The notes below the pieces were generated by a model. That model was given only the letters and a program-made list of their open reading frames with translations. It was not told the DNA's origin and did not search any database. DNA of 64,000 nucleotides from an uncultured Polaribacter sp. (GTDB lineage: Bacteria > Bacteroidota > Bacteroidia > Flavobacteriales > Flavobacteriaceae). Each line of letters starts with the position of its first letter. The first letter of the stretch is position 1. Shown here in pieces: positions 27,821 through 38,307 of the stretch. Position numbers and translations under genes: made by a program. The stretch lies in the NCBI RefSeq assembly GCF_947495205.1, contig NZ_CANLXV010000006.1, positions 62,001 through 126,000 on the forward strand, read 5' to 3'.

Positions 27821-27861
27821 ACTCAAAAAAAACTTCCAATACTGGAATTTTTTTTTTGAGT
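27821..27861. terminator. Bidirectional terminator
   Basis: Long arms ACTCAAAAAAAACTTCCA / TGGAA-T-run-GAGT around a short loop, between the convergent SprT-like and DUF389 genes. Its right end overlaps the first base of the DUF389 stop codon. Confidence 0.9.
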
Positions 27862-29336
27862 TAATCTCTTTTTATAAATAAAGTATCTAATTCCATTTCT
27901 TTCTGTAACCAAACTCTTAAATCGCTTTCTTTTGGAGTTATAATACTGTCTGGTAACTTTAAATTCCATTTTACAATTGCAATTGGTATGGTATCTATTT
28001 TTATAAAATCTTTAGAAGATAATACACTTGCAAAACCAATTTCTTCAATATCTACATACCTAATTTTAGCATCTTTAGCTATTCTACTAAAGGCTACTAC
28101 TTTTTTATTATTATTAAGTGCATCTTGCTCTATTCTGTTATTTAAAGAAGAAATGGTAGTTTGCAAATCTGCAATTTCTCTTTGTAAACCGTCAATTATA
28201 TTTTTACTCAATTGCAATTCTTCTCTTTTCTCTTTGTAAGCAGTAGTTATTAACTCAAAACTTTTTGTATCACTACCTTTTATTAAAATTTTAAAATCTT
28301 TAATTTTAGTATAGTTAATGTTATTTTTTAACTGATTACTTAGCAGGTTTTTGGTAACATCTGTTACTTCATTAAAAAAACTAAACTTAATTTCATTTTT
28401 ATCAATATTAATATCTGGTTCTCCTATCAATTGAAAATCTGGAATTTCTCTTACCTCTGTATTTACAAAGTTTTGAAATTGCGTTTGAATTTGATTTTCA
28501 TTAAAAACTCTTAAAAACGTAAAAATTGCAGGAATCATAACGGCAATACCCACAACAGATGCTATAGTTGCATAACGCTTTCTTTTAGCTGCATTGGCGT
28601 ATTTATGCATAGGAAAACGTAGCATTTTTAATACAATAAAGGCTGCCAAAGCAATAAAAATAGTATTTATTGTAAATAAATACATGGCTCCAAAAAAGTA
28701 AGAAAAATTACCAACAGCCAAACCATAACCAGCAGTACATAATGGTGGCATTAATGCTGTTGCTATAGCAACACCAAAAATTACGGAAGCCATAGTACCT
28801 TTTTTTGTTCTGGCTACCATTAAAGCCAAACCACCAAAAAAGGCAATTAAAACATCTCTAATATCTGGACTAACACGCCCTAATAATTCTGAGGTATCTT
28901 TACTTAGAGGAAAAAAATAAAAAAATAAAAAGGAAGCAAACAAACTTAAACCAATCATTACACCTAAATTGGTTAATGATTTTTTAAAAGTAACAATGTC
29001 ATTTAAAGCAAAAGAAGCTCCTAAACCCAAAATAGGGCCCATTAATGGTGAAATAAGCATGGCACCAATAACTACAGCAGTAGAATCTGCATTTAAACCA
29101 ATGGAAGCTACAAATACAGCAAAAATAAGAATCCATGCTGTTGCACCTTTAAAAGGAATATCTGCCCTAATAGCCTCTAACGTGGCCTCGTGATCTGTAT
29201 CATCTCTAAAATCAAAAAGATCTATTAAAAATGTTTTTATACTTTCAAATAAACCCTTTGCGTCTTTTTGAACATTTTTTTTAGCTGCATCTCCTCCAGA
29301 ATTCAGCTCTACATTATTATTAATATTTTCTTCCAT
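27861..29336 (-). CDS. DUF389 integral membrane protein
   Basis: 491-aa membrane protein of the DUF389 family. The central region has about six or seven hydrophobic helices with the family block DSTAVVIGAMLISPLMGPI and GVAIATALMPPLCTAGYG. The C-terminal 200 residues are soluble and include a predicted coiled coil (about 385-415, IIDGLQREIADLQTTISSL). Molecular function is unknown; a channel or transporter is often supposed. The long C-terminal extension resembles that seen in Bacteroidota members. Confidence 0.88.
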   Translation of the reverse strand: MEENINNNVELNSGGDAAKKNVQKDAKGLFESIKTFLIDLFDFRDDTDHEATLEAIRADIPFKGATAWILIFAVFVASIGLNADSTAVVIGAMLISPLMGPILGLGASFALNDIVTFKKSLTNLGVMIGLSLFASFLFFYFFPLSKDTSELLGRVSPDIRDVLIAFFGGLALMVARTKKGTMASVIFGVAIATALMPPLCTAGYGLAVGNFSYFFGAMYLFTINTIFIALAAFIVLKMLRFPMHKYANAAKRKRYATIASVVGIAVMIPAIFTFLRVFNENQIQTQFQNFVNTEVREIPDFQLIGEPDINIDKNEIKFSFFNEVTDVTKNLLSNQLKNNINYTKIKDFKILIKGSDTKSFELITTAYKEKREELQLSKNIIDGLQREIADLQTTISSLNNRIEQDALNNNKKVVAFSRIAKDAKIRYVDIEEIGFASVLSSKDFIKIDTIPIAIVKWNLKLPDSIITPKESDLRVWLQKEMELDTLFIKRD

Positions 29337-29397
29337 TAATTACGGTTTTAACCAGGGAAAGATATAAAAAAAACTAGTATAAACTGATATTTAGTTT

Positions 29398-29934
29398 TTA
29401 TTGCAATTTTATAAAATCAATTTCTAATTTAAAATTTTGTTCTTTTTTATTTCCTATTAAAAAAGCAACTTCTTCTATAGTTGTAGATGAAAAATTAGGT
29501 ATTTGCAATTTTCTTCCTCTAAAGGCTGGATACATTTCAGAAAGCGGCACTTTTATCGTTTGCCATTCACCTGTTGTTTCTAAATTATAAATGAAAGAAT
29601 GGCGATTATAAACGTTATCTTTTATGCGGAATTGATAGTTTTTAGCATCTCCTTTTATCTTTAAAACAACAAAATTATAATTGATAACTTCTTTTTTTTC
29701 AAAACGAAATCTTAAAGACGAAAAACCTCCATTATTTTCTAAAGAAACGTTTCCATAAAATTCTCCAAAACCATCTTTATTCAATTTAAAATTCCCCTGA
29801 GATCTGCCACCCATAACAACATCATCTACAGTTCTCCATTGATTAATATTTACATTTTTAGTGAAATCAAAAATTATTTCTTGAGAATCTTGCATATATA
29901 AAAAGGGTAATAGGATTAAAAAATATTTGTTCAT
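29398..29934 (-). CDS. CIA30-family protein
   Basis: 178-aa protein matching the CIA30 family (named after a mitochondrial complex-I assembly factor) by WRTVDDVVMGGRSQG, GNVSLENNGGFSSLR and the final strands. It is probably a beta-sandwich carbohydrate-binding-like fold. The first 14 residues (MNKYFLILLPFLYM) are hydrophobic and may be a short export signal, unlike cytosolic members. CAAAGTTA at 29951-29958 is a possible -7 box on the minus strand. Confidence 0.85.
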   Translation of the reverse strand: MNKYFLILLPFLYMQDSQEIIFDFTKNVNINQWRTVDDVVMGGRSQGNFKLNKDGFGEFYGNVSLENNGGFSSLRFRFEKKEVINYNFVVLKIKGDAKNYQFRIKDNVYNRHSFIYNLETTGEWQTIKVPLSEMYPAFRGRKLQIPNFSSTTIEEVAFLIGNKKEQNFKLEIDFIKLQ

Positions 29935-30000
29935 AATAAGTAGTAATAAACAAAGTTATTTTTTTTGAGAAAAGTATTGTGTTGCAGTTCTGTTAAAATA

Positions 30001-30033
30001 AAAAAACTTCATACAAAATGTATGAAGTTTTTT
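30001..30033 (-). terminator. Terminator of tRNA-Lys
   Basis: Perfect 14-bp arms AAAAAACTTCATAC / GTATGAAGTTTTTT with a 5-nt loop, 8 bp past the 3' end of the tRNA; the U-tract forms on the minus strand. Confidence 0.92.
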
Positions 30034-30041
30034 AGTCTGTG

Positions 30042-30114
30042 TGACCGGGCTGGGGCTCGAACCCAGGACCCTCTCCTTAAAAGGGAGATGCTCTACCAAC
30101 TGAGCTACCAGGTC
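30042..30114 (-). tRNA. tRNA-Lys (anticodon TTT)
   Basis: 73-nt cloverleaf on the minus strand: acceptor GACCTGG/CCCGGTC, D arm GCTC..GAGC, anticodon arm TCTCC-CTTTTAA-GGAGA with TTT at 34-36, T arm CTGGG-TTCGAGC-CCCAG, discriminator A. CCA is not encoded. Position 5 of the acceptor is a T:C mismatch. A promoter lies 24 bp upstream and a terminator follows directly. Confidence 0.97.
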
Positions 30115-30137
30115 ATTGTTTTTCTTCTTAGCGGGTG

Positions 30138-30168
30138 CAAATATATACCTTATTTTTAATAATCCAAA
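30138..30168 (-). promoter_or_regulatory. Promoter of tRNA-Lys
   Basis: Minus strand TTTG (30168-30165), exact 19-bp spacer, TATATTTG (30145-30138): a full match to the Bacteroidota RpoD consensus, ending 24 bp before the mature tRNA. Confidence 0.8.
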
Positions 30169-30175
30169 TAATTTT

Positions 30176-30943
30176 TTAATTAGTTTTATTTAAATGTACT
30201 TCTCTCACTTTTTTTAATAAGTTAGAAGAATACACAAAATCTACAACTGCTTCATTTTCAGTAGAAAATATAGTTTCACTAGAACCTTCCCATGCTTTTT
30301 TACCTTTTGATAAAAAAACAATTTTTTCCCCAATTTCCATTACAGAATTCATATCATGTGTATTAATTACCGTTGTAATTTGAAATTCATCTGTAATTTC
30401 TTGAATTAATTTATCTATTACAATTGCCGTTTGTGGGTCTAAACCTGAATTAGGTTCATCACAAAAAAGATATTTAGGATTCATAACAATAGCTCTAGCA
30501 ATTGCAACTCTTTTTTGCATTCCTCCAGACAATTCTGCTGGCAATTTATAATTAGAATTAGGTAAATTTACACGATTTAAAACCACATTTACACGGTCTA
30601 ACATTTCTTCTTTTGTTTTATTAGTAAACATTTTTAAAGGAAACATTACATTTTCTTCTACAGTTTGCGAATCAAAAAGTGCACTTCCTTGAAAAACCAT
30701 ACCAATTTCTTGACGCCATTGTTGTTTTTCTTCTTCTGTAAATTTGGTATTAATTCTACCATCAAAAGTAATTGTACCTTTTTCTGGAGTATGCAAACCT
30801 ACAAGAGATTTTAAAAACACAGTTTTACCAGAACCACTTTGCCCAATAATTAGATTTGTTTTACCTGGATAAAATTTAGTATTTATCCCTTTTAAAACTT
30901 CTACATTGCCAAAACCTTTATGTAAATCTTTTACTTCAATCAT
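30176..30943 (-). CDS. mlaF: MlaF-like phospholipid ABC transporter ATP-binding protein
   Basis: 255-aa ABC ATPase pairing with the MlaE-type permease encoded just upstream. Walker A GQSGSGKT is near 33-40, the signature LSGGMQKR and Walker B YLFCDEPNSGLD follow, and the H-loop is in NTHDMN. The start is the ATG giving MIEVKDLHKG; the longer frame would overlap mlaE. The two genes are 2 bp apart and surely one operon. The system moves lipids between inner and outer membrane; no MCE-domain (MlaD) gene is adjacent. Confidence 0.9.
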   Translation of the reverse strand: MIEVKDLHKGFGNVEVLKGINTKFYPGKTNLIIGQSGSGKTVFLKSLVGLHTPEKGTITFDGRINTKFTEEEKQQWRQEIGMVFQGSALFDSQTVEENVMFPLKMFTNKTKEEMLDRVNVVLNRVNLPNSNYKLPAELSGGMQKRVAIARAIVMNPKYLFCDEPNSGLDPQTAIVIDKLIQEITDEFQITTVINTHDMNSVMEIGEKIVFLSKGKKAWEGSSETIFSTENEAVVDFVYSSNLLKKVREVHLNKTN

Positions 30944-30945
30944 AA

Positions 30946-31686
30946 TTATGTAAGTAATAATTGGGTTAAAATATAATTTGCTATAACAATTAGTATTGTA
31001 GTCCAAACAACAGATTGTGTACTTGCCATACCTACAGCAATAGAACCTCCTTTTACATAATACCCATGGTAAGAAGGCACAGTTGCAATTAAAAAAGAAA
31101 ATACTAGTGTTTTTATCATGGCATAAACAATTAAAAAAGGTTTAAACTCTGTTTGTATCCCTAAAATATAATCGGCGCCCGTAAACAAACCAGAAAGTAC
31201 ACCTGCTAGCCAACCACCAAAAATACCCAAGCACATGGCTAATAAAATCAAAAAAGGATAAAAGAAAAGTGTTGCTAAAATTTTTGGCAAAATTAAATGG
31301 TTAATAGAATTAATTCCCATAACATCTAATGCGTCTATTTGCTCTGTTACACGCATTGTACCAATACTAGAAGTAATATAAGAGCCTACTTTACCTGCCA
31401 AAATGATACAACAAAATGTGGGTGCAAATTCTAAAATGATTGATCTTTTTGCAGCAAAACCAATTAAAGAATCTGGTATAAATGGGCTGTCTAAATTTAA
31501 AGCGGTTTGTAAGGCTATAACACCACCTATAAAGAAAGAAATAAACATAATTATACCAATAGATTTTAGGCCTAAATCTTCTAATTCTTTTAGTAGTGCT
31601 TGATAAAAAATACGTCCTCTTTGAGGTTTTTTAAAAACCCTACCCAACATCATAAAATATTTACCAATATGTTCTAAATAAATCAT
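30946..31686 (-). CDS. mlaE: MlaE-family ABC transporter permease
   Basis: 246-aa permease of the MlaE/YrbE family with an N-terminal amphipathic stretch and about five membrane helices. Family blocks are FIGGVIALQTA, GKVGSYITSSIGTMRVTEQIDALDVMG and VPSYHGYYVKGGS. It acts in the inner membrane with MlaF in intermembrane lipid transport. It is the first gene of the mlaE-mlaF pair and divergent from the phosphatase gene. Confidence 0.92.
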   Translation of the reverse strand: MIYLEHIGKYFMMLGRVFKKPQRGRIFYQALLKELEDLGLKSIGIIMFISFFIGGVIALQTALNLDSPFIPDSLIGFAAKRSIILEFAPTFCCIILAGKVGSYITSSIGTMRVTEQIDALDVMGINSINHLILPKILATLFFYPFLILLAMCLGIFGGWLAGVLSGLFTGADYILGIQTEFKPFLIVYAMIKTLVFSFLIATVPSYHGYYVKGGSIAVGMASTQSVVWTTILIVIANYILTQLLLT

Positions 31687-31792
31687 TATCGCTAATTTTG
31701 GGCTAAAGTATTAAAATATGATTAATTGATTGTTAAATCTACTCTATCAAAATAAAAAATATTTATTTTTGAAAAATAAAAATTCACCACTT

Positions 31793-33436
31793 ATGAAAAA
31801 AGTTTTTTTTTCTCTTTTTACGTTGCTCATAATTATTTCTAGCTGCAAACCAGAAATAAAACCTACTAAAAAACCAAAATTAGTGGTAGGAATTGTAATA
31901 GACCAAATGCGTTACGACTATTTAACAAAATTTATGAATAGGTATGGAGACAATGGTTTTAAAAGACTTTTAAATGGTGGGTTTTCTTTAAAAAACGCCC
32001 ATTATAACTACATACCAACTTATACTGCTGTTGGTCACACTTCTATTTATACTGGAGCTACACCTTTTAGTCATGGTATTATTTCTAACAATTGGTATGA
32101 CAAATTTTTAAAAGAAACAATTTATTGTGTAGATGATAAAAATTACAAAACTATTGGTAATGATGACAATTACGGCCAAAAATCTCCTTATCGTTTAAAT
32201 ACAACAACTGTTGCAGATCAATTGCAATTGGCACAAAATAAAAGAGGAAAAACAATAGGTATTGCAATTAAAGATAGATCTGCAATATTACCAGTTGGTC
32301 ATACCGCAAGCGGCGCTTATTGGTACCAAGGCAGTAAAGCAAACCAATGGATTTCTAGTTCGTTTTATATGGATAATTTACCTGAATGGGTTACTACATT
32401 TAACAAAAATAGCAAAGCAGACGCCTATTTAAGTAAACCCTGGAAAACACTTTACGACATTAAAACATACACCAATAGTAGAGCAGATAATAACGATTTT
32501 GAAAAACCTTTTAATGGCAATACAAACCCTGTTTTTCCTAAAGATATACCAAATATTAAAAGTAAAAATGGGAATTATTCAATAATTAGTAGTATTCCTG
32601 CTGGTAATTCTTTTACCGCAGATTTTGCTAAAGCAGCAATTATAGGCGAAAACTTAGGGAAATCTGAAACGAATACAGACTTTTTGGCAGTTAGTTTTTC
32701 TTCTACAGATTATATAGGACATAGATATGGCGTTGCAGCTGTAGAAACAGAAGATACGTATTTAAGGTTAGATAAAGATTTAGCTAATTTTTTTAGCTTT
32801 TTAGATAAAGAAGTTGGTAAAGACAATTATACATTATTTTTAACTGCAGATCATGCAGCTGTTCATGTACCCTCTTACTTGCAATCGCTAAAAATACCTG
32901 CACATTACATTAGAACAAGAAAAATGAGAAGTTATATAGATTCACTTACTTTAAAACATTTTAATTCAGATAAATTGATAGAAAATATTTCTAACTATCA
33001 AATATTTCTAGATAAAAAAGAATTAGAAAAATTAAAATTAGACAAGAATATTATAGCTGAAAAAATTGTTGATGAGATTGTAAATTACCCAGAAATTTAT
33101 AAAGCGGTTTCTGCAAAAACACTACAAACCACAAACTTTACTTCTGGTATCTTAAATGCACTGCAGAATGGTTATAATCAAAAGTTATCTGGTGATGTAA
33201 TGCTAATTCCGTTGCCTGCAACCTTAGGTTCTGGTAGAAAAGGAACAAGCCACGGTTCTGGTTACTCTTATGACACGCACGTACCTATAATTTTTTATGG
33301 AAATGGAATACAAAAAGGAAGCAGTTCTAAAAAATATAATATCACAGATATTGCACCTACAATTTCTACACTATTAGACATTGAGTTTCCTAATGGAACC
33401 ACAGGTAAAGTAATTGAAGAAGTGCTTAAGAATTAA
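31793..33436 (+). CDS. PafA-like alkaline phosphatase lipoprotein
   Basis: 547-aa phosphatase of the alkaline-phosphatase superfamily, type I phosphodiesterase/PafA group. The lipobox ISSC (C18) predicts anchoring on the membrane. The phospho-acceptor is Thr78 in PTYTAVGHTS. Zinc ligands are seen in VIDQMRYD (D37), SSTDYIGH, TADHAAVH and THVPIIF. PafA enzymes are calcium-independent, phosphate-insensitive phosphatases important for phosphate supply in marine Bacteroidota. A TATTTTTG box (31764-31771) sits 22 bp before the ATG. Confidence 0.9.
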   Translation: MKKVFFSLFTLLIIISSCKPEIKPTKKPKLVVGIVIDQMRYDYLTKFMNRYGDNGFKRLLNGGFSLKNAHYNYIPTYTAVGHTSIYTGATPFSHGIISNNWYDKFLKETIYCVDDKNYKTIGNDDNYGQKSPYRLNTTTVADQLQLAQNKRGKTIGIAIKDRSAILPVGHTASGAYWYQGSKANQWISSSFYMDNLPEWVTTFNKNSKADAYLSKPWKTLYDIKTYTNSRADNNDFEKPFNGNTNPVFPKDIPNIKSKNGNYSIISSIPAGNSFTADFAKAAIIGENLGKSETNTDFLAVSFSSTDYIGHRYGVAAVETEDTYLRLDKDLANFFSFLDKEVGKDNYTLFLTADHAAVHVPSYLQSLKIPAHYIRTRKMRSYIDSLTLKHFNSDKLIENISNYQIFLDKKELEKLKLDKNIIAEKIVDEIVNYPEIYKAVSAKTLQTTNFTSGILNALQNGYNQKLSGDVMLIPLPATLGSGRKGTSHGSGYSYDTHVPIIFYGNGIQKGSSSKKYNITDIAPTISTLLDIEFPNGTTGKVIEEVLKN

Positions 33437-33464
33437 TTTTTTTTACAGTTACACTAGAATAGCA

Positions 33465-34397
33465 TTAAATTCTAGGAAGAAAGATTTCTGCCATCATGCA
33501 ACGTGCACTTCCACCACCACAAGTTTCTATGGTTTTTAAAGAACTTGCTATTATTTTAGAATGATTGTTTATTTTAGCAAGCTGGCTTGCATTTAAAGAG
33601 TTGTAAGCAGCTTGACTCATTACCAAGAAAGACTCTTCTTTTTTATTATGAACTTGCAACATATTCCCTGCAAAATTATGCATTTGAGCTTCAGAAATTT
33701 CTATAATTTGTTTACCATCTTCTTTTAAATGCTTCAAAACAGCTTTACGTTCTTTTTTATCATCGATGGCATCTAGACAGATTACCGCAAAAGTTGTGGC
33801 AATACACATCATAACATTGGTATGATAAATTGCCATTCTTTGTTTGTTTACAGTTTGGTTAGCTGTAAAAATTACAGGTGTATATTCAAAATCTTCACAA
33901 AACTCAATAAACAATTCCTCATCTGCTCTTGGTGATAAAGCGCAGTAAGCTTTTCTATTTACACGATCTAAAATAATACTACCTGTACCTTCTAAAAATA
34001 TATTTTCTTCTTCCGCAGAAGTATAATCTAAAACATTTTCTATAATAAAACCTTTCTTTTCTAACTCGTCTAATATATCTTCTCTTCTTTCTAACCTTCT
34101 ATTTTCTGCAAACATAGGATAAAGACCTACCGTTCCGTTTTCATGAAAAGATATCCAATTATTAGGAAAAATAGAATCTGGAGTATTAAACTCTACTGTA
34201 TCATCAACTACAATTACATCAATTCCAAAACTTCTTAATTTAAAAACGTATGCATCAAATTCTGCCTGTGCTTTTTTATTAATTTCAGTATTTTGTAAAT
34301 TTAAATCTTCTTGAAAAAAATTATTAATAGCGGTTTGTTCGTTTTTCCTAAAACGTATAGGACGAATCATTAAAATAGTATTTGTAGTTTGTTTCAT
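33465..34397 (-). CDS. ctlX: Citrulline utilisation hydrolase type (CtlX), amidinotransferase fold
   Basis: 310-aa member of the guanidino-group-modifying (pentein) superfamily. The catalytic set is visible: the acidic block DSIFPNNWISFH, EGTGSIILD, the His in AIYHTNVMM and the nucleophile Cys at about C300 in CGGGSARCMMAE. The pattern matches proteins annotated CtlX. It lies 49 bp downstream of a second pentein gene and is likely cotranscribed. The reaction, hydrolysis of citrulline or a related guanidino compound, follows from family naming only. Confidence 0.83.
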   Translation of the reverse strand: MKQTTNTILMIRPIRFRKNEQTAINNFFQEDLNLQNTEINKKAQAEFDAYVFKLRSFGIDVIVVDDTVEFNTPDSIFPNNWISFHENGTVGLYPMFAENRRLERREDILDELEKKGFIIENVLDYTSAEEENIFLEGTGSIILDRVNRKAYCALSPRADEELFIEFCEDFEYTPVIFTANQTVNKQRMAIYHTNVMMCIATTFAVICLDAIDDKKERKAVLKHLKEDGKQIIEISEAQMHNFAGNMLQVHNKKEESFLVMSQAAYNSLNASQLAKINNHSKIIASSLKTIETCGGGSARCMMAEIFLPRI

Positions 34398-34446
34398 TTA
34401 TCTATTTAATATCGTTTTTAAAATTTAGTAATTATTTGATAGTAAA

Positions 34447-35361
34447 TTAATCTCTAATTAATGGCATTGTAGAGCAACGCAATAAACCTTCTTGTTTTGC
34501 AATTTCTGAGTAAGGTACTTCTTCTACTGTAAAACCATTTTTTCTTAACCAAGCATTTAATCTTACAAAGTTTTTTTCTGATATAATTACATCTTCAGAA
34601 ATAGAAAAAATATTACTATTCATGTTATACATTTCCTCTTTATCAATCTCAAAAATGTTTTCTTTTCCAAAAAAGTTTACTAACCAATTATATTCTTCTT
34701 CAATTAAAAATCCGTTTTTATGCAAAATGGCTTTGTCTTTACCTATTGGTTGAAAACAACAATCTAAATGTAATGCATTTTCCTTAGCATTTGTATTAGA
34801 TTTTCTTAGTTCAAAAGATTTTACAATTTTATGCGGAAATAATTCTTGTAAAGCATGTATAGCTTCTTTATTTGTTCTAGCCGTTATAAAATCTTCATAA
34901 TCATTTCCAGAATAAGTACCTACAAAAATATAATTGTTCCAAGGCATAACATCTCCACCTTCTACGTGACATTCATTTGGTAAAGTAATAATTTTTTCTG
35001 TGCTTATTTTAGAGATTACATGATTTATAGCATTTATTTCTTTTTCTCTATCCGGTAAAATATTAGCTTTAATAAATTTATCATCTATAACAAAAGCAAT
35101 ATCTCTAGAAAAAATTTGGTTGTAATCTTGTATAACTTTTGGTCTAAAAACAGCTACATTATATTTCTTAAAAATAGCGGCAACTGCATCCATTTCTAAA
35201 ATCATATCTTTTTCTATGGGATAAGTACCTGCCTTTACATGGGCTAAACTCTTAGGATCGTAGCAATCTTTTGCACTTGGAGTTGGCCCATTACTAGTTG
35301 CAGTTCCCAGAACAACTGCTCTTAGTCTAGAGGTTTCATTTGTAATATTTAAATTAAGCAT
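34447..35361 (-). CDS. Arginine deiminase / dimethylargininase-family protein
   Basis: 304-aa pentein-fold enzyme with an apparently complete active site: FSRDIAF, HVEGGD, HLDCCF (catalytic His) and the C-terminal nucleophile C296 in LLRCSTMPL. It could deiminate arginine or methylarginines, or act as an amidinotransferase; sequence reading alone cannot decide. A terminator (35378-35400) separates it from gltA upstream, so it and ctlX form their own two-gene unit. Confidence 0.82.
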   Translation of the reverse strand: MLNLNITNETSRLRAVVLGTATSNGPTPSAKDCYDPKSLAHVKAGTYPIEKDMILEMDAVAAIFKKYNVAVFRPKVIQDYNQIFSRDIAFVIDDKFIKANILPDREKEINAINHVISKISTEKIITLPNECHVEGGDVMPWNNYIFVGTYSGNDYEDFITARTNKEAIHALQELFPHKIVKSFELRKSNTNAKENALHLDCCFQPIGKDKAILHKNGFLIEEEYNWLVNFFGKENIFEIDKEEMYNMNSNIFSISEDVIISEKNFVRLNAWLRKNGFTVEEVPYSEIAKQEGLLRCSTMPLIRD

Positions 35362-35377
35362 AGCTATAAAATTAAAA

Positions 35378-35400
35378 AAAGCTTCATAAAATGAAGCTTT
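35378..35400 (-). terminator. Terminator of gltA
   Basis: Perfect arms AAAGCTTCAT / ATGAAGCTTT with a 3-nt loop; the + strand A-run gives the U-tract on the minus strand. 26 bp past the gltA stop. Confidence 0.9.
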
Positions 35401-35426
35401 TAAATCTTTAATAAAAATATAAAATA

Positions 35427-36713
35427 TTATCTATTTTTTATATCAACAAAAGGTCTAAGATTTTCTCCTGTATAGATTTGTCTTGGTCTACCAATTGGTT
35501 CTTTATTAAGACGCATTTCTTTCCATTGCGCTATCCAACCTGGTAAACGCCCCATTGCAAACATTACCGTAAACATTTCTACAGGAATTCCCATTGCTCT
35601 ATAGATTATACCAGAATAAAAATCTACATTAGGGTAAAGTTTTCTGTCTACAAAATATTGATCATTTAAAGCTTCTTGCTCTAAACCTTTTGCAATTTCT
35701 AAAATAGGATCTTGTACACCTAAACTTGCTAAAACTTCGTCTGCAGCTTTTTTAATAATTTTTGCTCTTGGATCAAAATTCTTATAAACTCTATGTCCAA
35801 AACCCATCAATCTAAAAGGATCATTTTTGTCTTTGGCTTTTGCCATATATTTTTTAGTATCTCCACCATCTTCCTTAATAGCTTCCAACATTTCTAATAC
35901 AGCTTGGTTAGCACCACCATGTAATGGACCCCAAAGTGCAGAAATTCCTGCAGAAAGTGATGCAAATAAACCAGCATGAGAAGAACCTACAATTCTTACT
36001 GTTGAAGTAGAACAGTTTTGCTCATGATCTGCATGTAAAATTAATAACTTATCTAAAGCATTTTTAATGATAGGATTAATTTCAAACTCCTCATTTGGTT
36101 GCTTAAACATCATGTACATTAGGTTTTCTACATACCCTAATGATTTTTGACCGTAATTTAAATGCAATCCTTTTTTCTTGCTCATTGTCCAACCTACTAA
36201 AACTGGAAATTTACCAAGAATTCTAACTATTGCCTTATACATATCTTCTCTAGACTCGATATTCACAGACATCGGGTTAAATGCAGTTAATGCACTTGTT
36301 AAAGAAGATAAAACGCCCATTGGATGTGCCGTTTTAGGAAAAGCCTCTAAAATTTTTCTAACATCATCATCTACTAAAGCATGTTCTCTAATATCTGCAT
36401 GAAACTTTTCTAATTGCTCCTTATTTGGCAAGTCTCCAAAAATTAATGCGTAACATACTTCTAAAAAGTCTGCTTTTTCTGCTAACTCTTCTATAGAATA
36501 TCCTCTATATCTTAAAATTCCTTTTTCTCCATCTAAAAAAGTAATAGCACTTTCACAAGAACCAGTATTCTTATAACCAGGATCTATTGTTACTACTCCA
36601 TTTGTTGCTCCTCTTAACGTTTTAATATTTATGGCAACTTCATTTTCTGTACCCTTAATCAACGGAAATTCATATGAATCCTCGCCGATATGTAATTTAG
36701 CTATTTCTGACAT
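35427..36713 (-). CDS. gltA: Citrate synthase
   Basis: 428-aa hexameric-type citrate synthase, condensing oxaloacetate and acetyl-CoA in the TCA cycle. Active-site regions are clear: HADHEQNCSTSTVR, GPLHGGANQAVL, GFGHRVYKNFDPR and VDFYSGI. The N-terminal beta-domain typical of the NADH-sensitive Gram-negative form is present (about residues 1-50). It has its own terminator; eno upstream also has one, so it is likely monocistronic. Confidence 0.97.
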   Translation of the reverse strand: MSEIAKLHIGEDSYEFPLIKGTENEVAINIKTLRGATNGVVTIDPGYKNTGSCESAITFLDGEKGILRYRGYSIEELAEKADFLEVCYALIFGDLPNKEQLEKFHADIREHALVDDDVRKILEAFPKTAHPMGVLSSLTSALTAFNPMSVNIESREDMYKAIVRILGKFPVLVGWTMSKKKGLHLNYGQKSLGYVENLMYMMFKQPNEEFEINPIIKNALDKLLILHADHEQNCSTSTVRIVGSSHAGLFASLSAGISALWGPLHGGANQAVLEMLEAIKEDGGDTKKYMAKAKDKNDPFRLMGFGHRVYKNFDPRAKIIKKAADEVLASLGVQDPILEIAKGLEQEALNDQYFVDRKLYPNVDFYSGIIYRAMGIPVEMFTVMFAMGRLPGWIAQWKEMRLNKEPIGRPRQIYTGENLRPFVDIKNR

Positions 36714-36843
36714 TTAAACTGGTTTTTTTTGTATTTTCTTGTAGTTGCGAAGATAACATTTTTAAAGTATTTTTAAATTGGTTATCGCAGATTTTTGTTT
36801 ATTTTAAATTAAAATTAACGAATAATTATAGAAGCAAAAAAAA

Positions 36844-36865
36844 ACCTTGTAATTTCTTACAAGGT
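36844..36865 (-). terminator. Terminator of eno
   Basis: Arms ACCTTGTAA / TTACAAGGT with a 4-nt loop, preceded on + by nine A (U-tract on the transcript), 21 bp past the eno stop. Confidence 0.9.
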
Positions 36866-36886
36866 CTTTTAAATATTTGTTAAAAT

Positions 36887-38185
<1,299 letters not shown>

Positions 38186-38307
38186 TTAAAATAATCTATT
38201 ATTAATATAATGGCTAATTTATGAAATATAGAACGTTTACTTATATTTTATAACAGATTCTTACGAAAACGTTTTCTACAAGTAATTCTAATTTCTTTAA
38301 ACTAATT

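Noticed and set aside
29965-30159. 64-aa frame RAGARTQDPLLKREMLYQLSYQ
   Set aside because: It is the translation of the complement of tRNA-Lys, a well-known false protein; the cloverleaf is perfect on the minus strand.
33454-33475. CTAGAAT/ATTCTAG palindrome between the phosphatase and ctlX genes
   Set aside because: No U-tract on either strand and it overlaps the ctlX stop region; not a convincing terminator.
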